The notes beneath the pieces are model-generated. The model was given only the letters and a program-made list of their open reading frames with translations. It had not been told where the DNA came from and did not search any database. Position numbers and translations under genes: made by a program. Shown in pieces: positions 34,011 through 42,347 of a stretch of 64,000 nucleotides of DNA; position 1 is the first letter of the stretch, and each line of letters starts with the position of its first letter. The stretch is from DATAPD01 sp036265385 (lineage in GTDB: Bacteria; Acidobacteriota; Terriglobia; Terriglobales; Acidobacteriaceae), in the NCBI GenBank assembly GCA_036265385.1, contig DATAPD010000042.1, positions 124,001 to 188,000 on the forward strand. The letters run 5' to 3'.

Positions 34011-34381
34011 GGCGTACCTCCAGCAACATGACGGGCATCGTTCCGAACGTATGCGGTAGCGGCTGGCAGATGAACTAGGCGAAAATCCTCGCTCACTCCG
34101 TATAACGATTCGGAATGCCCTAGAAAAAAGTAGCCGTGGGGAAGAAGATCCGCATAAAAATGCTGGATAACCCGACGCTTTGAGGCTATATCAAAATAGA
34201 TCAGAACATTGCAGCAGAGAATCAGATCCATGCCTTTCATAAACAGCATGCGTGCATCATCCCGAAGATTTAGGCGAGAGAAATTGACGAGCGATTTCAA
34301 GCTAGAACTGACCTCGAGCTTGTCGCCTTTTTGGGTGAAATATCTCTGACGTTGTTGAATCGTTAAGTTGCGTGTCGCGTA
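34007..34381 (-). pseudogene. CheR-type methyltransferase, C-terminal fragment only
   Basis: The frame contains the CheR C-terminal half: RYFTQKGDKLEVS, SLVNFSRLNL, DLILCCNVLIYFD, FFLGHSESLYG and the final VHLPAATAYVR. The N-terminal helical domain and the SAM-binding Gly-rich loop are missing. Reading upstream, CheR-like sequence (YATRNLTIQQRQ) runs to about 34381 and then merges, in another frame, with the C-terminal part of a response regulator. No start codon with a ribosome site precedes the conserved part. The fragment still overlaps the HDOD start by four bases, as an intact operon would. Confidence 0.75.
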
Positions 34382-34713
34382 CGCGCGGATAATTCCGAGA
34401 ATGCGAAAGGCTTCGCCAAAAAATCATCAGCGCCCAAGTCCAGGCATTGCACCTTCTCTTCGACCCGATTCCGGGCTGAAAGAACCAGTACCGGAAGACT
34501 CGGTTTCTGAACCCGCAATTGCCGAAGGATCGTTACACCATCGATGCGGGGAAGATTCAAATCAAGAAGCAACAGATCATAGTTGGCCTGCTGCGCTAGT
34601 GATTTGGCTTGTTCGCCATCATTCGAGAGATCCACAGCATAGTGTTCGGCTTCCAGCCCTCGCCTGACAAAGCCCCCCAGTGCCTCATCATCTTCTGCTA
34701 CCAATATGCGCAT
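34363..34713 (-). pseudogene. Response regulator truncated after the receiver domain
   Basis: 116 residues from the ATG (AGGAG ten bases upstream). It has a complete OmpR-type receiver: MRILVAEDDE, Asp51 in LLLLDLNLPRIDG, and Lys in DDFLAKPF. The sequence then reads SELSAR and stops after five further residues, exactly where the winged-helix DNA-binding domain should start. The stop lies in another frame of the CheR fragment. This looks like one side of a deletion junction. Receiver-only proteins do exist, so a functional stand-alone regulator is possible. Confidence 0.7.
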
Positions 34714-34845
34714 CGATGAATCGCTCCTAACCAACAGCTCGATTCTAAGCAGACTTTAGAAGATTAAAAATTATTCGAGGACACACGAAGGTAGGAGCTT
34801 GCTGAAAGAGAACCGAAAACTAAAACGGGAACGATGCCTGTGTTC

Positions 34846-36219
34846 CTACTCGCCTAAATGGACTCGCAGAGCATCTGTGATCGTCGCCGCGACTCGACGG
34901 ACCTTCTCCTCTGACTCTGCTTCCACCATGACTCGCGCCAGCGACTCGGTACCGGAATACCGCACCACAATGCGGCCGTTTCCATTGAGATCATTTTCCG
35001 CTTCCGCTATGACCTTTTGGATTGCCGGTACGTCCTTTAATGGCACTTTCTCACGTACGCGAACATTCTGGATCGTTTGTGGAAAAACTTTAAGATCCAC
35101 AACTAGCTCAGCCAGCGGCTTGTCGTTTGATACCATGATTTCCATTACACGCAGCGCGGTCAACAATCCATCCCCTGTGGTGGCTTCGCCATCGCGAAAA
35201 ATGATATGGCCTGACTGCTCGCCTCCCAGACATGCTCCTGTGCGCTGCATTTCTTCCAATACATATTTGTCGCCCACATTAGCCCGTAACATACGGATGC
35301 CGCTCTTTTTTAAGGCCGCTTCGACTCCCATGTTTGACATGGTCGTCGCTACAACGGTGTTCGCTGGTAACGCATTTCGCTTGTGCAGATCGCGTGCTGC
35401 CAGAAGCAGTACGGCATCTCCATTAATCACGTTGCCTTCCGCATCGCAGAACAGGGCTCGGTCTGCATCGCCGTCAAATGTGACTCCCAAATTGTATTGG
35501 CCCTGCGATTTCGCCATGTGAGTGGCGATCGTTTCCGGGTGAAGTGCTCCACAATTCGCATTGATGTTTCGTCCATCAGGCGTCGCGTGGATGATCGTCG
35601 CATCGACCCCACATGATCGGAACAGTTCAGGTGCCTCTGCCGCCGCTGCTCCATTGGCACAGTCCACCAGGATCCGTAGAGAACCGACCGGAACGCGGAT
35701 ATTGCTCAGGAGCCACTCGATGTAATCCTGGCGCAAACTGCTCTCCCCGGGAATACTCGCAGCTGAAGATTGCGCTCCAGGAACGGGCAAATCGCCCTGT
35801 TGCAAAATGGTGAAAATTTCCTTTTCTATCGCCAGTTCGTGAGTGTCTGGGAGTTTGTAGCCCGTACCGGAAAATACCTTAATTCCATTATCGGTCCAAG
35901 GATTGTGTGAGGCTGAAATTACAACTCCCGCATCGAACTGGTGAGCGCGTGCCAGGTACGCCACCCCTGGCGTGGTAATTACTCCAGCGCTCTCCACTTT
36001 GACGCCAACCGAGGAGAGTCCAGCTGTAACTCTGTCAGCAATCCATGTGCTGGACTCACGGGTATCTTGACCGATCACCACTCGCGCTTTCGAATTGGAA
36101 CGTACTAGATCATGACCGAGAGCCCGGCCAATTACGTATGTACTTTCTTTAGATAATGGGAACTCGCCGGCTACTCCTCGAATGCCATCCGTTCCAAAAA
36201 GTTGTCGGGATTGTGCCAT
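34846..36219 (-). CDS. glmM: Phosphoglucosamine mutase
   Basis: This 457-residue enzyme converts glucosamine-6-phosphate to glucosamine-1-phosphate for UDP-GlcNAc, peptidoglycan and LPS synthesis. Visible are FGTDGIRGVAGE at the N-terminus, the phosphoserine loop ISASHNPWTDNGIK (Ser104), the metal loop TFDGDADRALF, the sugar-binding GEQSGHI and RYSGTE near the C-terminus. It follows cdaA and cdaR on the same strand. In Firmicutes GlmM binds and inhibits CdaA, and the conserved order suggests similar control here (inference). Confidence 0.96.
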   Translation of the reverse strand: MAQSRQLFGTDGIRGVAGEFPLSKESTYVIGRALGHDLVRSNSKARVVIGQDTRESSTWIADRVTAGLSSVGVKVESAGVITTPGVAYLARAHQFDAGVVISASHNPWTDNGIKVFSGTGYKLPDTHELAIEKEIFTILQQGDLPVPGAQSSAASIPGESSLRQDYIEWLLSNIRVPVGSLRILVDCANGAAAAEAPELFRSCGVDATIIHATPDGRNINANCGALHPETIATHMAKSQGQYNLGVTFDGDADRALFCDAEGNVINGDAVLLLAARDLHKRNALPANTVVATTMSNMGVEAALKKSGIRMLRANVGDKYVLEEMQRTGACLGGEQSGHIIFRDGEATTGDGLLTALRVMEIMVSNDKPLAELVVDLKVFPQTIQNVRVREKVPLKDVPAIQKVIAEAENDLNGNGRIVVRYSGTESLARVMVEAESEEKVRRVAATITDALRVHLGE

Positions 36220-36238
36220 CCGGATCGGGGTCCCCTTT

Positions 36239-36916
36239 TCACCGCGAGTCTTCTTTGATAGCCGCTTCTTCCATGATAACCGTTACTCGAATCGGGCGCG
36301 GCTGCACGACTTGCACAAGAGGGTCAGAAACGTAGGCGTGTGTTACGAAGGAAGACTTTCTCATGACGCCGCTGGCATCGACGGGGTCCGTAATCGCCGC
36401 TTCCACAGTTTCAACTCGCTGTTTTGGGCCACTAATCGTTATCGTTGACGGATTCGCTTCAATTCGTGCCACTCGCACTCCTGACGCGAAGCTCCCAATC
36501 ACCCGGGGGCGCACCTCCACAGTCCTGACCATTCTTTCATCGAAGACCAGGTGGACCTGTGTTGGAACAATTTGCACTACTTCCAGTTCGCGCGACTGTC
36601 GCACCTGTTGTGCTGATAGATCGAACGTGCGTTCGCCAGCTTTTGATCCAGTCAAATCCAACTCGACGTGGATTGCACTTGGTTCGAGTCGCCGGATCAA
36701 GCGTTCCGGCCCTCGCACGCGGACTTGAGCTTCGGGAATTCGTTCATTTGCAATCTCGAGATTTTGCGGAAAATTATGAAGCTCGATTGGAATATTGATG
36801 GCCACTTCGGCGACAGGATTGCCCGCAACTGCGAGCCACAGACCAACTGCCAGCAACAGAGAAACGACCTTCAAACCAGCGTTCTTGAAGACATACCGTT
36901 GTAAAAGATCCGTCAT
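36239..36916 (-). CDS. cdaR: YbbR-domain CdaA regulator-like protein
   Basis: The 225-residue protein has one N-terminal membrane helix (LKVVSLLLAVGLWLAVAG) and outward YbbR-like repeats (VRVRGPERLIRRL, TVEVRPRVIGSFASGVRV). In Gram-positive bacteria CdaR binds CdaA and modulates c-di-AMP output. Here about two repeats are present, fewer than the four common in Bacillus. It starts two bases after cdaA and ends 19 bases before glmM. Confidence 0.88.
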   Translation of the reverse strand: MTDLLQRYVFKNAGLKVVSLLLAVGLWLAVAGNPVAEVAINIPIELHNFPQNLEIANERIPEAQVRVRGPERLIRRLEPSAIHVELDLTGSKAGERTFDLSAQQVRQSRELEVVQIVPTQVHLVFDERMVRTVEVRPRVIGSFASGVRVARIEANPSTITISGPKQRVETVEAAITDPVDASGVMRKSSFVTHAYVSDPLVQVVQPRPIRVTVIMEEAAIKEDSR

Positions 36917-36918
36917 TC

Positions 36919-37782
36919 TTAATCTTCAACCCCTGAGTGCGGCAGCGTTGCCCGTCTCGCTGCCTCGTCACTATTCTCTTCTTCCAAACTGCTAACCGGT
37001 GTCGGCAGCGTGGTCGGCGGTACGTACCGATGTAATAGTGAGCTCAGTCTTTCGCGTAGCGCTTCCACTGAAATGTCTCTCTCGATATTCCCTCCAACTG
37101 CAAGGCTGATCGCACCGGTTTCTTCAGACACGATCACTGCAATAGCATCCGTTTCCTCTGTGATCCCGATACCCGCTCGGTGTCTGGTTCCGAGTTGTGT
37201 CGAGAGAACAGGGTTCATCGAAAGGGGAAGAAAGCAGGCCGCTGCCGCAATCCGGTCGCTCTGGACTATCACGGCCCCGTCATGCAAAGGAGCACTTGGT
37301 CGAAAGATTGTCGCAAGTAGATCATAAGTGAGTCGCGCATCTAATACGACCCCGCTTTCGATATAAGTGCGCAACCCGATTTCGCGTTCGATGATGATCA
37401 ACGCGCCGGTCTGATTTTGTGAGAAGAGATTTGCAGCTAGCACGATGTCGTCGTATGCGTCGGCTTCGGAGGAACCTGACCTGCTGAACGAGAGTTTACG
37501 TCCAAGTCCGGCCAACGCATGCCGAATTTCTGCCTGAAAGACTACGATCAACGCAAAAACCATGTATGGCAGCAGGGTAGTCAATAACCAATTGAGTGTA
37601 GTGAGTTCGCCAATGCGTGCAAAGTAGAAGGCCAGCGCGATCACCGCGACTCCGACCAGCATCGGCGCGGCGCGCGTTCCACGAATGAGAACTAGCAGTT
37701 GGTAAATAATGATTGCGACCAGCAGGATGTCCACGACCGCAAGTCCGGTCAGGTGAGGCCACGTCGTCGCAGTGTGCGTCAC
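36919..37782 (-). CDS. cdaA: Membrane diadenylate cyclase
   Basis: This 287-residue protein has three N-terminal membrane segments (about 13-33, 38-56, 62-82) followed by a DisA_N (DAC) domain. The catalytic motifs DGA (168-170) and RHR (200-202, in LGTRHRAGIG) are intact. It should join two ATP into c-di-AMP at the inner membrane. The order cdaA-cdaR-glmM matches Firmicutes and some other phyla. A charged tail of about 40 residues extends past the domain. In E. coli-type diderms this messenger is absent, so its presence is a lineage trait. Confidence 0.94.
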   Translation of the reverse strand: MTHTATTWPHLTGLAVVDILLVAIIIYQLLVLIRGTRAAPMLVGVAVIALAFYFARIGELTTLNWLLTTLLPYMVFALIVVFQAEIRHALAGLGRKLSFSRSGSSEADAYDDIVLAANLFSQNQTGALIIIEREIGLRTYIESGVVLDARLTYDLLATIFRPSAPLHDGAVIVQSDRIAAAACFLPLSMNPVLSTQLGTRHRAGIGITEETDAIAVIVSEETGAISLAVGGNIERDISVEALRERLSSLLHRYVPPTTLPTPVSSLEEENSDEAARRATLPHSGVED

Positions 37783-37848
37783 GCCGTTGAACTCCTGCTT
37801 TAGAGATCTACATTGTCATTGTATCCCGAGCTGAACCGCGACTAATTC

Positions 37849-39213
37849 TCATTCTTTGTCAACCCTGGCAGCAATGTCACCCTTTGCTACTCGCGCGCGG
37901 ATTCGTTCCCCTGGGGACACTTGCGCTGGATCTTTTAACAGTCGACCCTTTGAATCGAACACCAAGGCATAGCCCCGATCAAGTATCGCAATTGGCGACA
38001 ACGCGGCGATCTGCCCGTGCAGTGTTTCGATTCGGCCACGACGCTGGAGCACCAGACTTCTAGCTAACGTCGCCATTGACGCAACTCTTGCCTCGAGTTC
38101 GTGGCGCATTCCGCTCAAAACGCGGCGCGCATCGTAGTGCCGGATTGCCGCTGACGCACCCTCCCACCGTCGCCGACATGCTTCGAGCCTGCTTGTCTCA
38201 GTCCGCTCTATGCGAAATGACAATTCGTCGATCTTCTGCTGGCGCTGATTGATCAAGTCCATCATGCGAGCAAACGCGCCACGCTGTGTTGCTTCGATGA
38301 CGTGCTGCCGGGCAATCGCAAGGTGATATCGCATCGCCCTCACCACCCGGTTGTGCAAGCCCTCTGCACTTTCCTCGATTTCCTGCCGCGACCGGATCAC
38401 CATTTCCGCAGCCGCCGACGGAGTAGCAGCCCTCAGATCAGCAACGAAATCCATGATCGTAAAGTCCGTCTCATGGCCGATCGCCGAGATGACCGGAATC
38501 TCAGATAAAGCTACGGTTCTGGCCAAGCCTTCATTGTTAAATCCCGCTAAATCTTCGAGAGATCCGCCTCCCCGCGCCACGATGATGACTTCCACATTCT
38601 TCATGCGATTAAAAGCACGGATAGCAGCTGCCACTTCACTTGGGCAACTCTCGCCCTGCACCTGTACCGGCAAGATGAGAACATTAGCTGTTCGATGACG
38701 TCGGTGCAGTATCTGCAGGATGTCCCGGAGTGCGGCTGCCTGGGTAGAAGTGATTACGCCGATCCTTCGCGGCATCGCCGGAATCAATTTCTTCCGTGCC
38801 GCCTCAAACAGTCCCTCTGCTTCAAGCTTGGCTTTGAGCTGTTCGAATGCAACCTGTAGCGCTCCGGCGCCTTTCGGTTCCATGTGCTCGGCCGAAATCT
38901 GCATCTCGCCGCGGTCTTCGTAAACGGTTACTCGTCCCCGGATGACTACTTGGAGGCCATTCTCCGGTCGGAACCTCAATAGCCGTGCGGAACTGCGAAA
39001 CATCACTGTCTTGATCTGCGCATTCGCTTCCTTGAGAGTGAAATAAAGGTGGCCAGCATCGGAAGGTCTCAGGTTCGAGATCTCACCCTCCACCCAAACA
39101 TCGGCATATTCGCTTTCGATATGCCCTCGGACCGCTGAAACCAATGCGCGCACAGTCCAGACCCTGCGTTCTGGTGGTCGAAAGCTGAATCCCAGTTGAT
39201 CCCCGCCTGCCAT
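37849..39213 (-). CDS. xseA: Exodeoxyribonuclease VII large subunit
   Basis: The protein is 454 residues from the ATG at 39213; the upstream in-frame extension is not conserved. An N-terminal OB-fold domain (VWVEGEISNLRPSDAGHLYFTLK) is followed by the catalytic core with RIGVITSTQAAALRDI, VIIVARGGGSLEDL and SAIGHETDFTI. A coiled-coil region and a C-terminal turn (LDRGYALVFDSKGRLLKD) complete it. The enzyme degrades single-stranded DNA with the small subunit XseB, whose gene is not in the window. It is divergent from dtd. Confidence 0.95.
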   Translation of the reverse strand: MAGGDQLGFSFRPPERRVWTVRALVSAVRGHIESEYADVWVEGEISNLRPSDAGHLYFTLKEANAQIKTVMFRSSARLLRFRPENGLQVVIRGRVTVYEDRGEMQISAEHMEPKGAGALQVAFEQLKAKLEAEGLFEAARKKLIPAMPRRIGVITSTQAAALRDILQILHRRHRTANVLILPVQVQGESCPSEVAAAIRAFNRMKNVEVIIVARGGGSLEDLAGFNNEGLARTVALSEIPVISAIGHETDFTIMDFVADLRAATPSAAAEMVIRSRQEIEESAEGLHNRVVRAMRYHLAIARQHVIEATQRGAFARMMDLINQRQQKIDELSFRIERTETSRLEACRRRWEGASAAIRHYDARRVLSGMRHELEARVASMATLARSLVLQRRGRIETLHGQIAALSPIAILDRGYALVFDSKGRLLKDPAQVSPGERIRARVAKGDIAARVDKE

Positions 39214-39383
39214 GGGTGGCAGTGTACCGCAACGGATTTGATCGGCCACACCTTGCGACAATTCCCGCTTTGCTTACAGTCCGTCCTTCGCGATTGTGGG
39301 CATAACTTTCTTCGAAGTTCACAAGCGTTGACTGATCTCAAGGCACACTTGCTTCCCATGCTGCAAACCTCGACACTATCCCG

Positions 39384-39833
39384 ATGCGTGCCGTGATCCA
39401 GAGAGTCAGTCGTGCAAGTGTCAATGTCGATGGAGAGATCGTTGGTGAAATCGGAAACGGTCTGCTTGTCCTGCTCGGAGTCGCCAAGCAAGATACGCCC
39501 ATTGATGCGGAATACTTGGCCGACAAAATTGCAGGGCTTCGTATTTTCGAAGACCCGAACGGCAAGATGAACCTTGCTGTAACAGAGATTCAAGGCAGTG
39601 TGCTGCTCATTTCGCAGTTCACGCTCTTCGGCGACGTGCGTCGAGGAAAGCGTCCATCATTCGACGATGCGGCCAGGCCGGAGACTGCTCGCGAACTGTA
39701 TGAATTGGTAGTTGAGAAGATTCGCCGCGCGGGCATTTCGTGCGAGACCGGACGCTTTCAGGAGATGATGCGCGTTGAACTGGTGAACGATGGTCCGATT
39801 ACCATTCTCATCGATTCACGGCGTGCCTTCTAA
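39384..39833 (+). CDS. dtd: D-aminoacyl-tRNA deacylase
   Basis: This 149-residue protein has the typical family length. It starts MRAVIQRVSRASVNVDGE and carries LISQFTLFGD (active-site region) and NDGPITILID, the counterpart of the NGPVT motif that selects D-residues. It removes mischarged D-amino acids or glycine from tRNA. It is the only plus-strand gene in this 34.3-46 kb stretch, and its last four bases overlap the end of the converging photolyase gene. Confidence 0.95.
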   Translation: MRAVIQRVSRASVNVDGEIVGEIGNGLLVLLGVAKQDTPIDAEYLADKIAGLRIFEDPNGKMNLAVTEIQGSVLLISQFTLFGDVRRGKRPSFDDAARPETARELYELVVEKIRRAGISCETGRFQEMMRVELVNDGPITILIDSRRAF

Positions 39834-41224
39834 ACGGCTAGGTCGAATAGCGTTCCCCCCCCATTCTGCTGTTCGATGTAGCGCTTGCTGTCAAACTTCT
39901 TCCCTGTACTTTCCAATGACATGTACCGGATCTTTCCGAAAATCGGACGATCAAACCATGGTCGATCGAATTTTCCAACAATTGACCATGCAATGCCTGA
40001 GTATCCATTCGGATCTCGTCCATCGAGCTCGTACTTGTCATTCAATTTCACGGCGACGCGGTGTGCTTCCGCGGGAGTCTTACTCCACTCAAGAATTTTC
40101 TTTCCCCAGTACATTCTCATGTAGTTGTGCATCCACCCACGCCGGACCATCTGCATGTGAGCAGCGTTCCACAGAGGATCATGTGTTTCGGCGTGTTCTA
40201 GTTGACGTTCGCGATACACAACCGGGCGAGGATCTTTGGCATGCTCAGCGAGTGAGCGATGTGCCCAATCTTCCCCACTTTCAAACGAATCGTAGACCGG
40301 GTTATACGTAACAAAATTGATCGCAAGTTCGCGCCACACCAGCAGTTCGTTCAGATAAGCTTCCCGATCCGCCTGCGGTGCCTGCGAATTCTTGACTGCT
40401 AACGCAATTGTGATCGGAGAGATGTGGCCAAAATGTAAGTACGGTGACATCCGACTCGTCGAATCCAACTCTGGATGATTTCGCAGCTTCCCGTAATTCT
40501 TCAGCTTGCGCGTCACGAATTCGTGCAGCAGCTTCAATCCTTCTTTGGTGCCGCCGCGAAACGTCGAAACTCCAGCCACCGAGCGGTCGAGCTTCCACGC
40601 TTCCGTGATGTCTGTGTTCACTGCCAGCGACTGAAACCCCTTAGGTTTTCTCCATGGAATTCTTGCCGAGGGATTTTCTTGCTTTACAAGGAAACGATCC
40701 AGTTGAGCTTCCAGTCTTCGTCGTGCTTGAAATGCTGCATATTGTTCTTTTTCGAGTAAGCACGAAGGAACGATCACATCTGCATCGACTATCCATAGAG
40801 GAACTTTAATTTGGTGAGCAACCTTCTCTCGCCAGCTTGCTGGTTCCCGCATCGGATTTTCATCTCCCACAACAAGTGCAGGACGAACTTCTTCACAAAA
40901 TTTCAACAGATGGTGATCTGGATACCGACGCAGCACAAATCCAATGTTCCGCTCTGTTAGAGATTCGGCGATATCTGGGATGCCTTCCAGGAGGAATCTG
41001 TAATGACGAAGGCTGGCATTCGGGTAGAAGGGAACCGGTGCAAAGAAGACGACGACCGGTTTCCCAAGTTCATTGGCAGCACTCACAGCAACATCAAGTG
41101 CTGGATTGTCCAGCCCGCGTTGCGCCCTCTGCATCCAATAGACAACGCACTTCCCGTCAAGATTGGGTTCACCACCACGCCTTGCCCGCACCCTCGGATT
41201 TTCCAGAATTCCTTTGAACGACAT
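39830..41224 (-). CDS. phr: Class II deoxyribodipyrimidine photolyase
   Basis: 464 residues from the ATG at 41224, which follows GAGAGG. An N-terminal alpha/beta photolyase domain (VVYWMQRAQRGLDNPAL) precedes the FAD-binding helical domain. Class II marks include MSPYLHFGHISP, LLVWRELAINF, HDPLWNAAHMQMVRRGWMHN and MRMYWGKKILEWS. It repairs cyclobutane pyrimidine dimers using blue light. An upstream TTG at 41242 is an alternative start. Confidence 0.94.
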   Translation of the reverse strand: MSFKGILENPRVRARRGGEPNLDGKCVVYWMQRAQRGLDNPALDVAVSAANELGKPVVVFFAPVPFYPNASLRHYRFLLEGIPDIAESLTERNIGFVLRRYPDHHLLKFCEEVRPALVVGDENPMREPASWREKVAHQIKVPLWIVDADVIVPSCLLEKEQYAAFQARRRLEAQLDRFLVKQENPSARIPWRKPKGFQSLAVNTDITEAWKLDRSVAGVSTFRGGTKEGLKLLHEFVTRKLKNYGKLRNHPELDSTSRMSPYLHFGHISPITIALAVKNSQAPQADREAYLNELLVWRELAINFVTYNPVYDSFESGEDWAHRSLAEHAKDPRPVVYRERQLEHAETHDPLWNAAHMQMVRRGWMHNYMRMYWGKKILEWSKTPAEAHRVAVKLNDKYELDGRDPNGYSGIAWSIVGKFDRPWFDRPIFGKIRYMSLESTGKKFDSKRYIEQQNGGGTLFDLAV

Positions 41225-41359
41225 CCTTAACCTCTCTTCCAATGTATTCCTTGAAGATGTGGCCTGGTCGAACCGCCCGCGCCCACATAGCTGCCGGGTT
41301 AACCAAGGCGCAAACTTGGAAGCTGGATTTTCAGTCAGGGAAATGTTGCGAGAACAACT

Positions 41360-42289
41360 CTAACCAGACGCCACGATCGCATCCGCGATTTTCACTACTT
41401 CCGTTGTAGCTTTCACATCATGGGTTCGGACAATGTGAGCGCCTGATACGATCAGCACGGTCTCGGTTGCGAGGGTGCCATAAAGCCGGCGATCAGTCGG
41501 AGCATCCTGACCATTTGCAGCCAAGGTACGTCCGATAAAAGATTTGCGGGAAGTTCCCACCAGTATGGGAAAGCCCATTTCCTGAAGCTGGGCGAAGCGT
41601 GCCACCAGCGGATAATTTTCCGCGAACCGTTTCCCGAATCCAAAACCTGGATCCAGAACGAGGGAGTCGCGTTTGACGCCAGCAAGAATGGCGTCCTGCG
41701 CCCACTGCCGCAACTCCCGTTTCACAAGCAGCACCGGATCTCCGATGGGTGGCAACTCTTTCCATTCGTCGGGACGTCCGCGCATGTGCATCAGTACCGC
41801 GCCGCATTTCAACTCGGCAATTGTCCTCTTCATCTCCGGGTCCCAACGGAACCCACTTACGTCGTTCACGATCTCTGCGCCGGCCTTCACCGCTGCGCGT
41901 GCTACGTTGGCCTTGTATGTATCGACGGATACGATCACGTCCGCCCTTTTTTGTTTGAGCGCCGCGATTACCGGAACAACCCGGTCAAGTTCCTCTTTTT
42001 CAGTTACTGATTCTTGTCCAGCCGCCGTGCCCAGAGTCGTCGCGACGTTTGCACCGGTTCGTGATTGAACCTTTGCTCCTGGTCTGGTGGACTCCCCGCC
42101 GATATCGATGATTTCAGCTCCATCCGCGACGAGCTTCAGCGCATGCTCTACGGCTTGGTCGCGATCGAGGAATTGTCCGCCGTCGGAAAACGAATCTGGA
42201 GTGACGTTCACCACGCCCATGATGCGCGTGCGCTTCCCGAGCTCAAGCGTGCGCGCTCCTCCCAGGTTCCATTGAAAGATGGGACGCAT
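41360..42289 (-). CDS. folP: Dihydropteroate synthase with extended loop
   Basis: This 309-residue TIM-barrel enzyme condenses p-aminobenzoate with the pterin diphosphate in folate synthesis. Motifs are MGVVNVTPDSFSDGG, DIGGESTRPGA, VNDVSGF, LDPGFGFGK and GTSRKSFIG. Between ESTRPGA (residue 72) and the KEELDRVVPVI helix (from 98) about 20 extra residues occur, rich in Thr, Gly and Ala; most family members have five or six here. This is the mobile loop that closes over the substrate, so folate-analogue sensitivity could be altered (inference). Confidence 0.94.
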   Translation of the reverse strand: MRPIFQWNLGGARTLELGKRTRIMGVVNVTPDSFSDGGQFLDRDQAVEHALKLVADGAEIIDIGGESTRPGAKVQSRTGANVATTLGTAAGQESVTEKEELDRVVPVIAALKQKRADVIVSVDTYKANVARAAVKAGAEIVNDVSGFRWDPEMKRTIAELKCGAVLMHMRGRPDEWKELPPIGDPVLLVKRELRQWAQDAILAGVKRDSLVLDPGFGFGKRFAENYPLVARFAQLQEMGFPILVGTSRKSFIGRTLAANGQDAPTDRRLYGTLATETVLIVSGAHIVRTHDVKATTEVVKIADAIVASG

Positions 42290-42347
42290 TCCGGGGATTC
42301 TAAACTAGGTGGTCAGATCCTTATCGCGACCAATATTCTGCGCTAAC

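Noticed and set aside
34007..34300. A stand-alone 97-residue CheR protein starting at TTG 34300
   Set aside because: It would lack the SAM-binding core, and conserved CheR sequence continues upstream of that TTG, so it is a fragment.
39069..39593. Minus-strand open frame of 174 codons over the xseA start and dtd
   Set aside because: It overlaps two conserved genes in other frames and has no recognisable domain.
42290..42347. Riboswitch before the glycosidase-like or folP genes
   Set aside because: The gap is too short and shows no conserved riboswitch core.
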